A stretch of 64,000 nucleotides of DNA from Streptomyces melanogenes (GTDB lineage: Bacteria > Actinomycetota > Actinomycetes > Streptomycetales > Streptomycetaceae). Positions 52,339 to 61,500 of this stretch are shown in pieces. Within the stretch, counting starts at the first letter, position 1; each line of letters starts with the position of its first letter. The stretch is taken from the NCBI RefSeq assembly GCF_014649795.1, contig NZ_BMTS01000015.1, forward strand, positions 124,001-188,000, read 5' to 3'. The notes below the pieces were generated by a model. It saw only the letters and a program-made list of their open reading frames with translations. It had not been told where the DNA came from and made no database searches. The position numbers were made by a program, and so were the translations under genes.

Positions 52339-53652
52339 ATGGATGCACACCCGCAGCGGCACGCCATCGTCGACATCCGGCTCACCCCCGTGCTGATCTC
52401 CGACCCCCCGCTCCTCAACGTCCAGGGCGTGCACCAGCCGTACACCCCCCGCCTCGTCGTCGAAGTCGTCACCGACAACGGCGTCACCGGGGTGGGGGAG
52501 ACCTACGGTGACACCAAGTACCTCGAACTCGCCCGGCCGTACGCCGACTCCCTCCTCGCCGCCCGGCACGAGCTCTCCGACCTCAATGGGCTGTTCACTC
52601 TTATGAACGATCTGCCCGTGGATGACGCCCGCGTCGATCACTCCGTGGACGTCGGCGGGCTGCGCGGTGTGCAGAGTGCCGACAAGCTGCGGCTGTCCGT
52701 CGTCTCCGCCTTCGAGGTGGCCTGCCTCGACGCGCTCGGCAAGACGCTCGGCGTGCCCGTGCACACGCTCCTCGGCGGGAAGGTCCGCGACAGCGTGGAG
52801 TACAGCGCCTATCTCTTCTACCGGTGGGCCGAACACCCCGGCGGGGCGGGCGAGAAGGACGACTGGGGGGCGGCCGTCGATCCCGAGGGGATCGTGGCGC
52901 AGGCCCGGCGCTTCGTGCGCGAGTACGGGTTCGGCTCGTTCAAGCTCAAGGGCGGCGTCTTCCCGCCCGAGCAGGAGGTCGCCGCGATCCGGGCGCTCGC
53001 CGAGGCCTTCCCGGGGCATCCGCTGCGGCTCGACCCGAACGGCGGCTGGAGCGCGGCCACTTCGCTGCGCGTCGCCGCCGAGCTCGCGGACGTACTGGAG
53101 TACCTGGAGGATCCGGCGTCCGGCACGCGCGCGATGGCGGAGGTGTCGGCGGGTACGGACGTGCCGCTCGCCACCAACATGTGCGTGACCACCTTCGGGG
53201 AGATCCGGGAGGCGTTTCTCAGCGACGCCGTGCAGGTCGTCCTCAGTGACCACCACTACTGGGGCGGACTGCGCAACACCCGGGAGCTGGCCGCGATCTG
53301 CCGCACGTTTGGAGTGGGGCTTTCCATGCACTCCAACACCCATATGGGCATCAGCCTCGCCGCGATGACCCACGTCGCCGCGACCGTGCCCAACCTCGAC
53401 TACGCCTGCGACAGCCACTACCCGTGGCAGAGCGAGGACGTCGTCGTGGACCGCCCGGTCTTCCGGGACGGGCGGCTCGCCGTCTCCGACGCGCCCGGCC
53501 TCGGCGTCGCCCTCGACCGGGATGCGCTCGACCGCCTCCACCGGCGCTGGCTCGCCGACGACGGCACCCTGCGCGACCGCGACGACGCGGCCGCGATGCG
53601 GCTGGCCCCCGGTCACGAGGAGTGGCGTACACCCACCCTGCCGCGCTGGTAG
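52339..53652 (+). CDS. Glucarate dehydratase-like enolase superfamily enzyme
   Basis: The product is 437 residues. It has the GlucD-type active site: GSFKLKGG (two Lys bases), DPNGGWS and the metal-binding EDP, then ATNMCVT, LSDHHYWGG and MHSNTHMGIS with the His/Asp dyad. Relatives dehydrate D-glucarate or L-idarate to 5-keto-4-deoxyglucarate. It is followed by a sugar kinase gene, which supports sugar-acid catabolism. The upstream 207-bp gap is its promoter region and has no gene. Confidence 0.9.
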   Translation: MDAHPQRHAIVDIRLTPVLISDPPLLNVQGVHQPYTPRLVVEVVTDNGVTGVGETYGDTKYLELARPYADSLLAARHELSDLNGLFTLMNDLPVDDARVDHSVDVGGLRGVQSADKLRLSVVSAFEVACLDALGKTLGVPVHTLLGGKVRDSVEYSAYLFYRWAEHPGGAGEKDDWGAAVDPEGIVAQARRFVREYGFGSFKLKGGVFPPEQEVAAIRALAEAFPGHPLRLDPNGGWSAATSLRVAAELADVLEYLEDPASGTRAMAEVSAGTDVPLATNMCVTTFGEIREAFLSDAVQVVLSDHHYWGGLRNTRELAAICRTFGVGLSMHSNTHMGISLAAMTHVAATVPNLDYACDSHYPWQSEDVVVDRPVFRDGRLAVSDAPGLGVALDRDALDRLHRRWLADDGTLRDRDDAAAMRLAPGHEEWRTPTLPRW

Positions 53653-53719
53653 CGGGAACTCCCGTTGTCGTACCCATCGGGCACACTGGCCTGATCCGTA
53701 CGCGAACGGGGAGTCCGCC

Positions 53720-54847
53720 GTGACCACATCCAGCAGAGAGCAGCAGGGCCGCGCCGACCAGTGGGGCCACACCGCGGGCGTCGACCCGCTGGGCAAGGTG
53801 CGCCGGCCCCGCGACCCGGAGTGCGACGTCTTCCTGACCGGCACGGTCTTCCTCGACATCATCTTCACCGGCCTCGACTCCGCCCCGGTGCGCGGCACCG
53901 AGTCCTGGGCGCGCGGCATGGGCTCCAGCCCCGGCGGGGTCGCCAACATGGCCATCGCGCTCGCCCGGCTCGGGCTGCGCACCTCGCTGGCGGCGGCCTT
54001 CGGCGACGACCACTACGGGGAGTACTGCTGGGACGCCCTGGAGCAGGGCGAGGGCATCGACCTGTCGCTGTCGCGGACCGTGCCCGGCTGGCACTCGCCG
54101 GTCACCGTCTCCATGGCGTACGAGGGCGAGCGGACCATGGTCTCGCACGGCCACGAGGCGCCCCTGGAGGAGTCCGCCCCCGCCTCTCCGCCACGCGCGC
54201 GTGCCGCGATCGCCTCGCTGGTGCCCGGGCGCACCGAGGAGTGGATCGCCGGCGCCGCCCGGCACGGCTCGCGGATCTTCGCGGACGTCGGCTGGGACGA
54301 CACCGGGCACTGGGACCTGGCGGGTCTGACCGGGCTCGAACACTGCGAGGCGTTCCTGCCCAACGCGGGCGAGGCGATGCGGTACACCCGCACCGACTGC
54401 CCGCGCGCGGCCGCCCGCGCCCTCGCCGAGAAGGTGCCGGTCGCGGTGGTCACCCTGGGGGCGGAGGGGGCGTACGCGGTGGACGGCTCGACCGGCGAGA
54501 CCGCCGAGGTGCCCGCGATCGCCGTGGAGGCGCTCGACCCGACCGGGGCGGGCGACGTGTTCGTGGCCGGGTTCGTCACCGGCACGCTGGCGGGGTGGCC
54601 GCTTGCGGACCGCCTCGCGTTCGCCGGGCTGACGGCGGCGCTGTCCGTCCAGGAGTTCGGGGGCTCGCTCTCGGCGCCGGGGTGGGCGGAGATCGCCGCT
54701 TGGTGGCAGGCCGTGCGCACGCGGTCCGGGCAGGACCCGGCGGCCCTGCGCCGCTACGAGTTCCTGGAGGGCCTGCTGCCGGGCGCGGCCCGCCCGTGGC
54801 CCCTGCGCCGGGCCGTCCCCACGATCGGCTTCCGCAGCCCGGCGTGA
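53720..54847 (+). CDS. PfkB family carbohydrate kinase
   Basis: The protein is 375 residues from GTG 53720, with GGGGAG upstream. It shows the N-terminal PfkB signature GSSPGGVANMAIALARLG and the C-terminal ALDPTGAGDVFVAGF with the catalytic Asp in GAGD. The N-terminal 35 residues precede the fold. Likely acts on a ketose or deoxyketo acid made nearby, but the sugar is not known. A dispersed repeat follows five bases after the stop. Confidence 0.92.
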   Translation: MTTSSREQQGRADQWGHTAGVDPLGKVRRPRDPECDVFLTGTVFLDIIFTGLDSAPVRGTESWARGMGSSPGGVANMAIALARLGLRTSLAAAFGDDHYGEYCWDALEQGEGIDLSLSRTVPGWHSPVTVSMAYEGERTMVSHGHEAPLEESAPASPPRARAAIASLVPGRTEEWIAGAARHGSRIFADVGWDDTGHWDLAGLTGLEHCEAFLPNAGEAMRYTRTDCPRAAARALAEKVPVAVVTLGAEGAYAVDGSTGETAEVPAIAVEALDPTGAGDVFVAGFVTGTLAGWPLADRLAFAGLTAALSVQEFGGSLSAPGWAEIAAWWQAVRTRSGQDPAALRRYEFLEGLLPGAARPWPLRRAVPTIGFRSPA

Positions 54848-54851
54848 GCGA

Positions 54852-54998
54852 TTCGTCTGCGGACCGTGGGTGGCTGGTCGCGCAGTTCCCCGCGCCCCTA
54901 AGAACGCCCCTTCGGGGCGCCCCCTGAGGCCGGAGCAGCCACGTCCCCCTAGGGGCGCGGGGAACTGCGCGACCAGCCACCCACCGGCCCGCAGACGA
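54852..54998. repeat. Dispersed palindromic intergenic repeat, copy 4
   Basis: This copy shows the compact core: outer TTCGTCTGCGG and CCGCAGACGA-like ends and perfect 30-bp inverted arms (54871-54900 with 54950-54979) around a 49-bp centre that includes GCCCCTTCGGGGC. It lies between two genes in the same direction, so it could end the kinase transcript before phoH. Confidence 0.93.
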
Positions 54999-55115
54999 CC
55001 ACCCGGTAAAACCCCTCGGCACTGTCAGTGCCAGGTCGTACGCTTGGTATTCCAGAGGTTGTCGAGCAGCGAGAACCCTGCAACGGGAGGTATGTGCAGG
55101 CCACAGAGCCGGCCC

Positions 55116-56132
<1,017 letters not shown>

Positions 56133-56144
56133 TCAGAGCGCACC

Positions 56145-56642
56145 ATGTCGATCGACGTCAACAACGAGTCCGGAACCGAGGTCGACGAGCAGGCGATCCT
56201 CGACATCGCCCGCTACGCGCTCACGCGGATGCGGATCCACCCGCTCTCCGAGCTCTCGGTGATCGTCGTGGACGCCGAGGCCATGGAGCAGCTGCACATC
56301 CAGTGGATGGACCTGCCCGGTCCGACCGACGTCATGTCCTTCCCGATGGACGAGCTGCGTCCGCCGATGAAGGACGACGAGGAGCCCCCGCAGGGGCTCC
56401 TCGGTGACATCGTGCTCTGCCCCGAGGTCGCCACCCAGCAGGGCAAGGACGCGCCGACGCAGCACTCCATGGACGAGGAGCTCCAGCTCCTGACCGTCCA
56501 CGGAGTGCTGCACCTGCTGGGGTACGACCACGAGGAGCCGGACGAGAAGGCCGAGATGTTCGGTCTGCAGGCGGCCATCGTCGACGGCTGGCGGGCGGAG
56601 AAGGGCCACACCGGCCCCTCCCCGGCGCCGACCGTCTCATGA
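56145..56642 (+). CDS. ybeY: Endoribonuclease YbeY (16S rRNA maturation)
   Basis: The product is 165 residues with the zinc motif HGVLHLLGYDH and the strand GPTDVMSFPMDE. It works in 16S rRNA 3'-end maturation and ribosome quality control. Its TGA overlaps the ATG of the CBS gene (ATGA), so the phoH-ybeY-CBS-YjbR genes are translated together. Confidence 0.96.
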   Translation: MSIDVNNESGTEVDEQAILDIARYALTRMRIHPLSELSVIVVDAEAMEQLHIQWMDLPGPTDVMSFPMDELRPPMKDDEEPPQGLLGDIVLCPEVATQQGKDAPTQHSMDEELQLLTVHGVLHLLGYDHEEPDEKAEMFGLQAAIVDGWRAEKGHTGPSPAPTVS

Positions 56643-57931
56643 CCGGGCAGCTGCTCTTCGGCGCCGTCGCCCTGGTCGTGGTCGCCTGGCTGGCCGCCTG
56701 CGCGGAGGCCGGCATCGCCCGTACGTCCTCGTTCCGCGCGGCCGAGGCCGTGCGGTCCGGGCGGCGCGGCGCCGCCAAACTCGCCCAGGTGGCCGCCGAC
56801 CCCACCCGCTACCTCAACGTGGCCCTGCTCGTCAGGGTCGCCTGCGAGATGGCGGCCGGGGTCCTGGTCACCTATGTGTGCCTGGAGGACTTCGAGGAGA
56901 CCTGGACGGCGCTGCTCGTCGCCATCGCGGTGATGGTGCTCGTCTCCTACGTCGCCGTCGGCGTCTCGCCGCGCACCATCGGCCGCCAGCACCCGCTGAA
57001 CACGGCGACGGCCGCCGCGTACGTCCTGCTGCCGCTGGCCCGGATCATGGGCCCGGTGCCGCAGCTGCTGATCCTCCTCGGCAACGCGCTCACGCCCGGA
57101 AAGGGCTTCCGCAAGGGCCCGTTCGCCTCCGAGGCCGAGCTGCGCGCGATGGTCGACCTCGCCGAGCAGGAGTCGCTGATCGAGGACGACGAGCGCCGGA
57201 TGGTGCACTCGGTCTTCGAGCTCGGCGACACGCTGGTGCGCGAGGTGATGGTGCCGCGCACCGACCTCGTCTGCATCGAGCGCTACAAGACCATCCGCCA
57301 GGCGCTCACCCTCGCGCTGCGCTCGGGCTTCTCGCGGATCCCGGTGACCGGGGAGAACGAGGACGACATCGTCGGTGTCGTCTACCTCAAGGACCTGGTC
57401 CGCAAGACGCACATCAACCGGGACTCCGAGGCCGATCTGGTCTCCACCGCGATGCGCCCCGCGGCCTTCGTGCCGGACACCAAGAACGCGGGCGACCTGC
57501 TGCGCGAGATGCAGCAGGACCGCAGCCACGTCGCCGTCGTCATCGACGAGTACGGCGGCACGGCGGGCATCGTCACCATCGAGGACATCCTGGAGGAGAT
57601 CGTCGGGGAGATCACCGACGAGTACGACCGGGAGCTGCCGCCGGTCGAGGAGCTCGCGGACGGCTGCTTCCGGGTCACCGCCCGGCTCGACATCGGCGAC
57701 CTGGGCGAGCTGTTCGGGCTCGACGCGTTCGACGACGAGGACGTGGAGACGGTCGGCGGGCTGCTCGCCAAGGCGCTCGGGCGGGTGCCGATCGCGGGCG
57801 CCACGGCGGTCGTGGACCTGCCGGACGGGCGGGCGCTGCGGCTGACGGCCGAGTCCCCGGCGGGCCGCCGGAACAAGATCGTGACCGTGCTCGTGGAGCC
57901 GGTGCCGGTCAAGGAGGAGGAAGAGGCGTGA
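56639..57931 (+). CDS. CNNM/CorC-type membrane protein with CBS pair (hemolysin family)
   Basis: The protein is 430 residues. A DUF21 membrane domain with about three to four helices (1-170) is followed by two CBS domains (about 190-320, including VMVPRTDLV and VAVVIDEYGGTAGIVT) and a CorC_HlyC C-terminal domain (about 335-420). Relatives act in magnesium or cobalt efflux; true hemolysin activity is unlikely. Start overlaps ybeY; its stop overlaps the GTG of the next gene. Confidence 0.93.
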   Translation: MTGQLLFGAVALVVVAWLAACAEAGIARTSSFRAAEAVRSGRRGAAKLAQVAADPTRYLNVALLVRVACEMAAGVLVTYVCLEDFEETWTALLVAIAVMVLVSYVAVGVSPRTIGRQHPLNTATAAAYVLLPLARIMGPVPQLLILLGNALTPGKGFRKGPFASEAELRAMVDLAEQESLIEDDERRMVHSVFELGDTLVREVMVPRTDLVCIERYKTIRQALTLALRSGFSRIPVTGENEDDIVGVVYLKDLVRKTHINRDSEADLVSTAMRPAAFVPDTKNAGDLLREMQQDRSHVAVVIDEYGGTAGIVTIEDILEEIVGEITDEYDRELPPVEELADGCFRVTARLDIGDLGELFGLDAFDDEDVETVGGLLAKALGRVPIAGATAVVDLPDGRALRLTAESPAGRRNKIVTVLVEPVPVKEEEEA

Positions 57932-58281
57932 CACCCCAGGAGCTCAGGGCCTTCTGCCTGACGTTCAACGCCGCCACGGAGGAGTTCCCGTTCGACTCGC
58001 AGACCTCGGTCTTCAAGGTCCTCGGGAAGATGTTCGCGCTGAGCAACCTGGGCGGCACGCCGCTCACCGCCAACCTCAAGTGCGACCCGGACGACGCGGT
58101 GCGGCTGCGCGCCGAGCACCCGGCGATCGTGCCCGGCTGGCACATGAACAAGCGCCACTGGAACACGGTGGACGTGGATCAGCTCCCGGACCGGCTGGTC
58201 CGGGAGCTGATCGAGGATTCGTACGACCTGGTCGTGGCCGGTCTCCCGAAGGCCGAGCGGCTCCGGCTCGACCGGCCCTGA
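57928..58281 (+). CDS. MmcQ/YjbR family DNA-binding-fold protein
   Basis: GTG 57928 overlaps the CBS gene stop (GTGA) and follows AAGGAGGAGG. The 117-residue product has the YjbR/CyaY-like fold: KVLGKMFAL, LTANLKCDP and the conserved PGWHMNKRHWNTVDV. The family was linked to the mcb/mitomycin MmcQ proteins and is of uncertain function. It is convergent with the second DHA2-type MFS exporter, with four bases between stops. Confidence 0.93.
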   Translation: MTPQELRAFCLTFNAATEEFPFDSQTSVFKVLGKMFALSNLGGTPLTANLKCDPDDAVRLRAEHPAIVPGWHMNKRHWNTVDVDQLPDRLVRELIEDSYDLVVAGLPKAERLRLDRP

Positions 58282-58285
58282 CGGC

Positions 58286-59701
58286 TCAGGCCTTCCGCCG
58301 ACCGAGGCCCACCGCCACCAGCGCCGCCGCCGCGACCAGGATCACCGCGTCCACGAGCAGCACGGTCCGCACACCGTGGAAGAGGTCGCCCTGGGTGGTG
58401 GCGAGCACGCCGAGCAGCGGGATGCCGATCGTGATGCCGACCTGCTGGGTGGTGGTGACCAGACCGGTCGCGAGCCCCTGCTCCTCGTCGGGGACACCGC
58501 TGGTGACGGTCAGTCCGTACGAGATGATCGCGCCCAGGTGGCACATGCTGGCCAGCGAGACGAAGACGGTGGCCAGCAGCGCGCCCGACCCGCTGCCGAT
58601 CGCGAGCAGCGCGGCGGTGAGCAGGCCCTGGCCGAGCAGCGAGCCGATCAGGGTGCGGCGGGCGCCGAAGCGGCCGATGACCTTGGCGGCGTAGCTGCCG
58701 GCGAGCACCGACATGACGCCCTGGACGCCGAAGACGAGACCGGTCCGGAAGGACGACAGGCCCAGGATCTCCTGGAGGTAGAGGGTCAGCGCGAAGATGA
58801 CCGTCGACATCATCGAGAAGGTGACCAGACCGCCCAGGTTGCCCCACGCCACCGTGCGGCGCTTCAGCATCGGCAGCGAGACCAGCGGGGCGGTCGCCTT
58901 CGACTCGACGGCCACGAACGCGGCGAGCAGCGCCAGGCCGACCACCAGCGTGCCCCACACGTCCGCGCCGCCGAAGCCGCGCTGGGCCGCCGTCGACAGG
59001 GAGTAGATCAGGGCGAGCAGCGCGCCGGTGACGGTGATCGCGCCGGGCACGTCCAGGCGCGGGCGGTCCGGGGTGCGGGACTCGGGCAGCAGGCCGGGCG
59101 CCAGGGCGAGGACGATCACCGAGGCGACCGCGAGCAGGCCCATCGTCGAGCGCCAGCCCAGCGTGTCGGTCATGACCCCGCCGAGCACCATGCCGACGGT
59201 GAAGCCGAGCGAGAGCAGGGTGCCGCTGATGCCGAGCGCCCGGTCGCGCTGCGGGCCCTCGGGGAAGGTGGTGGTCAGCAGGGACATGCCGGTCGGCACG
59301 ATCACCGCGGCGCCCAGGCCCTGCAGGGCGCGGCCGGTCAGGAACGACGCCGGGTCCCAGGCGAGGGTGGCGAGCAGCGAGGCCGCGCCGAAGAGGGCGA
59401 GCCCGGTCAGGAACAGCTTCTTGCGGCCGTACAGATCGGCGATCCGGCCGAACAGGAGCAGGAAGCCGCCGGACGGCAGCGCGAACGCGGTGACCGCCCA
59501 CTGGAGCGCGGACCGGCTCAGGCCCAGGTCGTCGCCGAGGACGGGCAGCGCCACGTTCAGTACGGAGAAGTCGAGCGCCACCATGAACTGGGCGGCGCAG
59601 AGCACGAACAGGACCAGCTTCGCCCGGCCCGAGAGCCGGTCGTCCTGCGGGGCCTGGGCGGCGACCGGCGTGGCCGGTGCGATGTCGGTGTCGATTGGCA
59701 T
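58286..59701 (-). CDS. MFS drug exporter, DHA2 (14-TM) type, second copy of the module
   Basis: The product is 471 residues from ATG 59701 (GTG 59707 is also possible). It has the DHA2 signature ALDFSVLNVALPVL, motif A FGRIADLYGRKKLF and RALQGLGAAVIVPT, with about 14 hydrophobic segments. It is divergent from an MmyB-like XRE regulator, the same module as at 9352-11764, but lacks a TTA codon. Substrate unknown; the regulator likely controls it. Confidence 0.92.
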   Translation of the reverse strand: MPIDTDIAPATPVAAQAPQDDRLSGRAKLVLFVLCAAQFMVALDFSVLNVALPVLGDDLGLSRSALQWAVTAFALPSGGFLLLFGRIADLYGRKKLFLTGLALFGAASLLATLAWDPASFLTGRALQGLGAAVIVPTGMSLLTTTFPEGPQRDRALGISGTLLSLGFTVGMVLGGVMTDTLGWRSTMGLLAVASVIVLALAPGLLPESRTPDRPRLDVPGAITVTGALLALIYSLSTAAQRGFGGADVWGTLVVGLALLAAFVAVESKATAPLVSLPMLKRRTVAWGNLGGLVTFSMMSTVIFALTLYLQEILGLSSFRTGLVFGVQGVMSVLAGSYAAKVIGRFGARRTLIGSLLGQGLLTAALLAIGSGSGALLATVFVSLASMCHLGAIISYGLTVTSGVPDEEQGLATGLVTTTQQVGITIGIPLLGVLATTQGDLFHGVRTVLLVDAVILVAAAALVAVGLGRRKA

Positions 59702-59827
59702 GGCCACAGCCTGGCCGCGCGGGAATGGCCGTGGAGAGTGGGAACTTATCCTGTTGGCGGCACCACCAGGCAGCGGTCGTCAGGGCGCTGAGGTGCCGAC
59801 CGGTAGTCGACGAGGGGGAGTACGTAC

Positions 59828-60703
59828 GTGGCCACGCCGATCGACAAGTCGCTGCGGCGCACCGAACTGCGCGAGTTCCTGATGAACCGGCGCGGCCGGA
59901 TCAGCCCCACCGACGCCGGGCTGCCGGACGGCGGCGCCCGGCGCCGCACCCCGGGGCTGCGCCGCGAGGAGGTCGCCGTGCTGGCCGGGGTGGGCGTCTC
60001 CTGGTACCAGTGGCTGGAGCAGGGCCGGGACATCACGGTGTCGCCGCAGGTCCTGGACTCGGTGGGCCGGGTCCTGAAGCTGACCAGCGCCGAGCGCCGG
60101 CATCTGTACGTGCTGGCCGGGCTCAACCCGCCCGCGCCCGAGGTCGACCCGGCCACCGGCGACATGTGCCAGGGGCTGCAGCGGCTGATCGACGCGTGGA
60201 TGCCGTTCCCGGCGCACATCATGGACGCGTACTGGAACACGGTGATGTACAACGACGCGGCCTCCATGGTGCTCGGGATGCGCCCCGAGATCGTGCAGAA
60301 CTGCCTGATCGCGTTCTTCACCGACCCCGTCTACCGCTCGCTCGCCAGGGACTGGGACTCGGTCGCGGCGAAGGTGGTCGCCCAGTACCGGGCGGCCTGC
60401 TCGGAGCGGCCCGGCGACGAGGGGTTCCGGGAGGTCGTCGAGGAGGCGTCCCGGCTCTCGGCGGAGTTCGCCGAGCTGTGGCAGCGGCGGGACATCCTGC
60501 CCGGCGGCCAGATGGAGAAGGAGTTCCAGCACCCGGTGGTGGGCACGCTGTTCGTCGAGTCCACCCAGCTGCGGGTGCCCGCCCGCCCGGACCTCGCGAT
60601 CGTGCTGCACACCCCGCTGCCGGAGACCGACACGGCGGCGAAGCTGGAGTGGCTGGCGACGCCGGAGGGGCGGCGCGGGTCGATGTACCCGGTGGCGGGC
60701 TGA
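59828..60703 (+). CDS. XRE-family regulator with MmyB-like ligand-binding domain, second copy
   Basis: The product is 291 residues. Helix-turn-helix (about 10-80) has RRRTPGLRREEVAVLAGV and WYQWLEQGRD; residues 110-285 are the MmyB-like domain with YWNTVMYNDAASMVLG. It is divergent from the second MFS exporter, with 126 bp between, the probable operator region. It is clearly related to the first XRE protein by domain and layout, but the two are quite different in sequence, so this is not a recent duplication. Confidence 0.9.
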   Translation: MATPIDKSLRRTELREFLMNRRGRISPTDAGLPDGGARRRTPGLRREEVAVLAGVGVSWYQWLEQGRDITVSPQVLDSVGRVLKLTSAERRHLYVLAGLNPPAPEVDPATGDMCQGLQRLIDAWMPFPAHIMDAYWNTVMYNDAASMVLGMRPEIVQNCLIAFFTDPVYRSLARDWDSVAAKVVAQYRAACSERPGDEGFREVVEEASRLSAEFAELWQRRDILPGGQMEKEFQHPVVGTLFVESTQLRVPARPDLAIVLHTPLPETDTAAKLEWLATPEGRRGSMYPVAG

Positions 60704-60756
60704 GCGCGGGGGGGTTGGGCGCGGGTCGCTCCGGGCGCACTCCTTATGCTCGTCGC

Positions 60757-61110
60757 ATGACTCTGAGCACCGAACTCGACCCCGAGGACCGCAAGATCAT
60801 CACCCTGGCGCGCAGCGCCCGGGCCCGCAACGGGGTGGCCGAGGGCGCGGCCGTACGGGACGAGACGGGGCGCACGTACGTCGCCGGGACCGTGGAGCTG
60901 GATTCGCTCAAGCTCTCCGCGCTGCGGACGGCTGTCGCGATGGCCGTGGCCAGCGGGGCGAAGTCGTTGGAGGCGGCGGCGGTGGTGACGGACTCGTCGA
61001 CCGCGTCGGCCGAGGACCGCGCTGCGGTGCGGGATCTTGGTGGTGCAGGCACCCCGGTGCTGGTGGCGGGGCCGGACGGCGAGGTCCGCGCGCGGGTCGC
61101 GGCCGACTGA
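60757..61110 (+). CDS. Cytidine-deaminase-fold protein lacking zinc ligands
   Basis: The product is 117 residues from ATG 60757. It aligns with cytidine deaminases over its length, but where active enzymes have the CAE zinc motif it reads LSALRTAVAMAV, and the PCGAC motif is replaced by ASAEDRAAV. It therefore lacks all zinc cysteines and the catalytic Glu. Such a gene precedes era in other actinobacteria including mycobacteria (the Rv2365c position), so it is conserved despite loss of catalysis. Its job may be structural or regulatory. Confidence 0.85.
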   Translation: MTLSTELDPEDRKIITLARSARARNGVAEGAAVRDETGRTYVAGTVELDSLKLSALRTAVAMAVASGAKSLEAAAVVTDSSTASAEDRAAVRDLGGAGTPVLVAGPDGEVRARVAAD

Positions 61111-61121
61111 GGCGCCAGGTC

Positions 61122-61324
61122 TTCGTCTGCGGACCGTAGATGGCTGGTCGCGCAGTTCCCCGCGCCCCTAAATGCGCCCCTCCGGGCCGCCCCGGGGATT
61201 GCCGCGCAGCGGCATCTAAGGGGCGCGGGGAACTGCGCGCCCAGCCCGCCACCGGGCCGCAGACGAACTCCGGGCAAAAAAGGGGCGCGGGGAACTGCGC
61301 GACCAGCCCGCCACCGGCCCGCAG
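61122..61324. repeat. Dispersed palindromic intergenic repeat, copy 5
   Basis: A complete core (61122-61267) with TGGTCGCGCAGTTCCCCGCG and its complement is followed by a second right arm (61280-61324: AGGGGCGCGGGGAACTGCGC then GACCAGCC). It lies after the cytidine-deaminase-like gene. The rest of the 390-bp gap up to 61500 holds a candidate promoter/operator; no gene is seen. Confidence 0.9.
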
Positions 61325-61369
61325 GTAATCGGACCCCGACCCCCCGCTTGACCTGCGGGAACAGGGATC

Positions 61370-61394
61370 TTGACAGTATCTGATGGGCCATCAG
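61370..61394. promoter_or_regulatory. Candidate promoter and palindromic operator of the WxL-like gene
   Basis: TTGACA (61370-61375) fits a -35 box, and CTGATGG-G-CCATCAG (61380-61394) is a perfect 7-bp inverted repeat just behind it. A repressor bound there would block transcription of the secreted pair. I cannot identify a clear -10 box or the regulator. Confidence 0.4.
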
Positions 61395-61500
61395 TCGAGG
61401 GATTTCGATCCCATTGACTTCTAATCGCGCCCCCAGGTCAATGGCTCCCTGCCGGCGCAGCCGAGCCGCTGCTGCGCCACAACCGCAGAGGGGGGCAGTC

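Noticed and set aside
54870..55115. N-terminal extension of phoH through the repeat
   Set aside because: The added 82 residues come from the palindromic repeat and have no family match; ATG 55116 gives the normal PhoH start.
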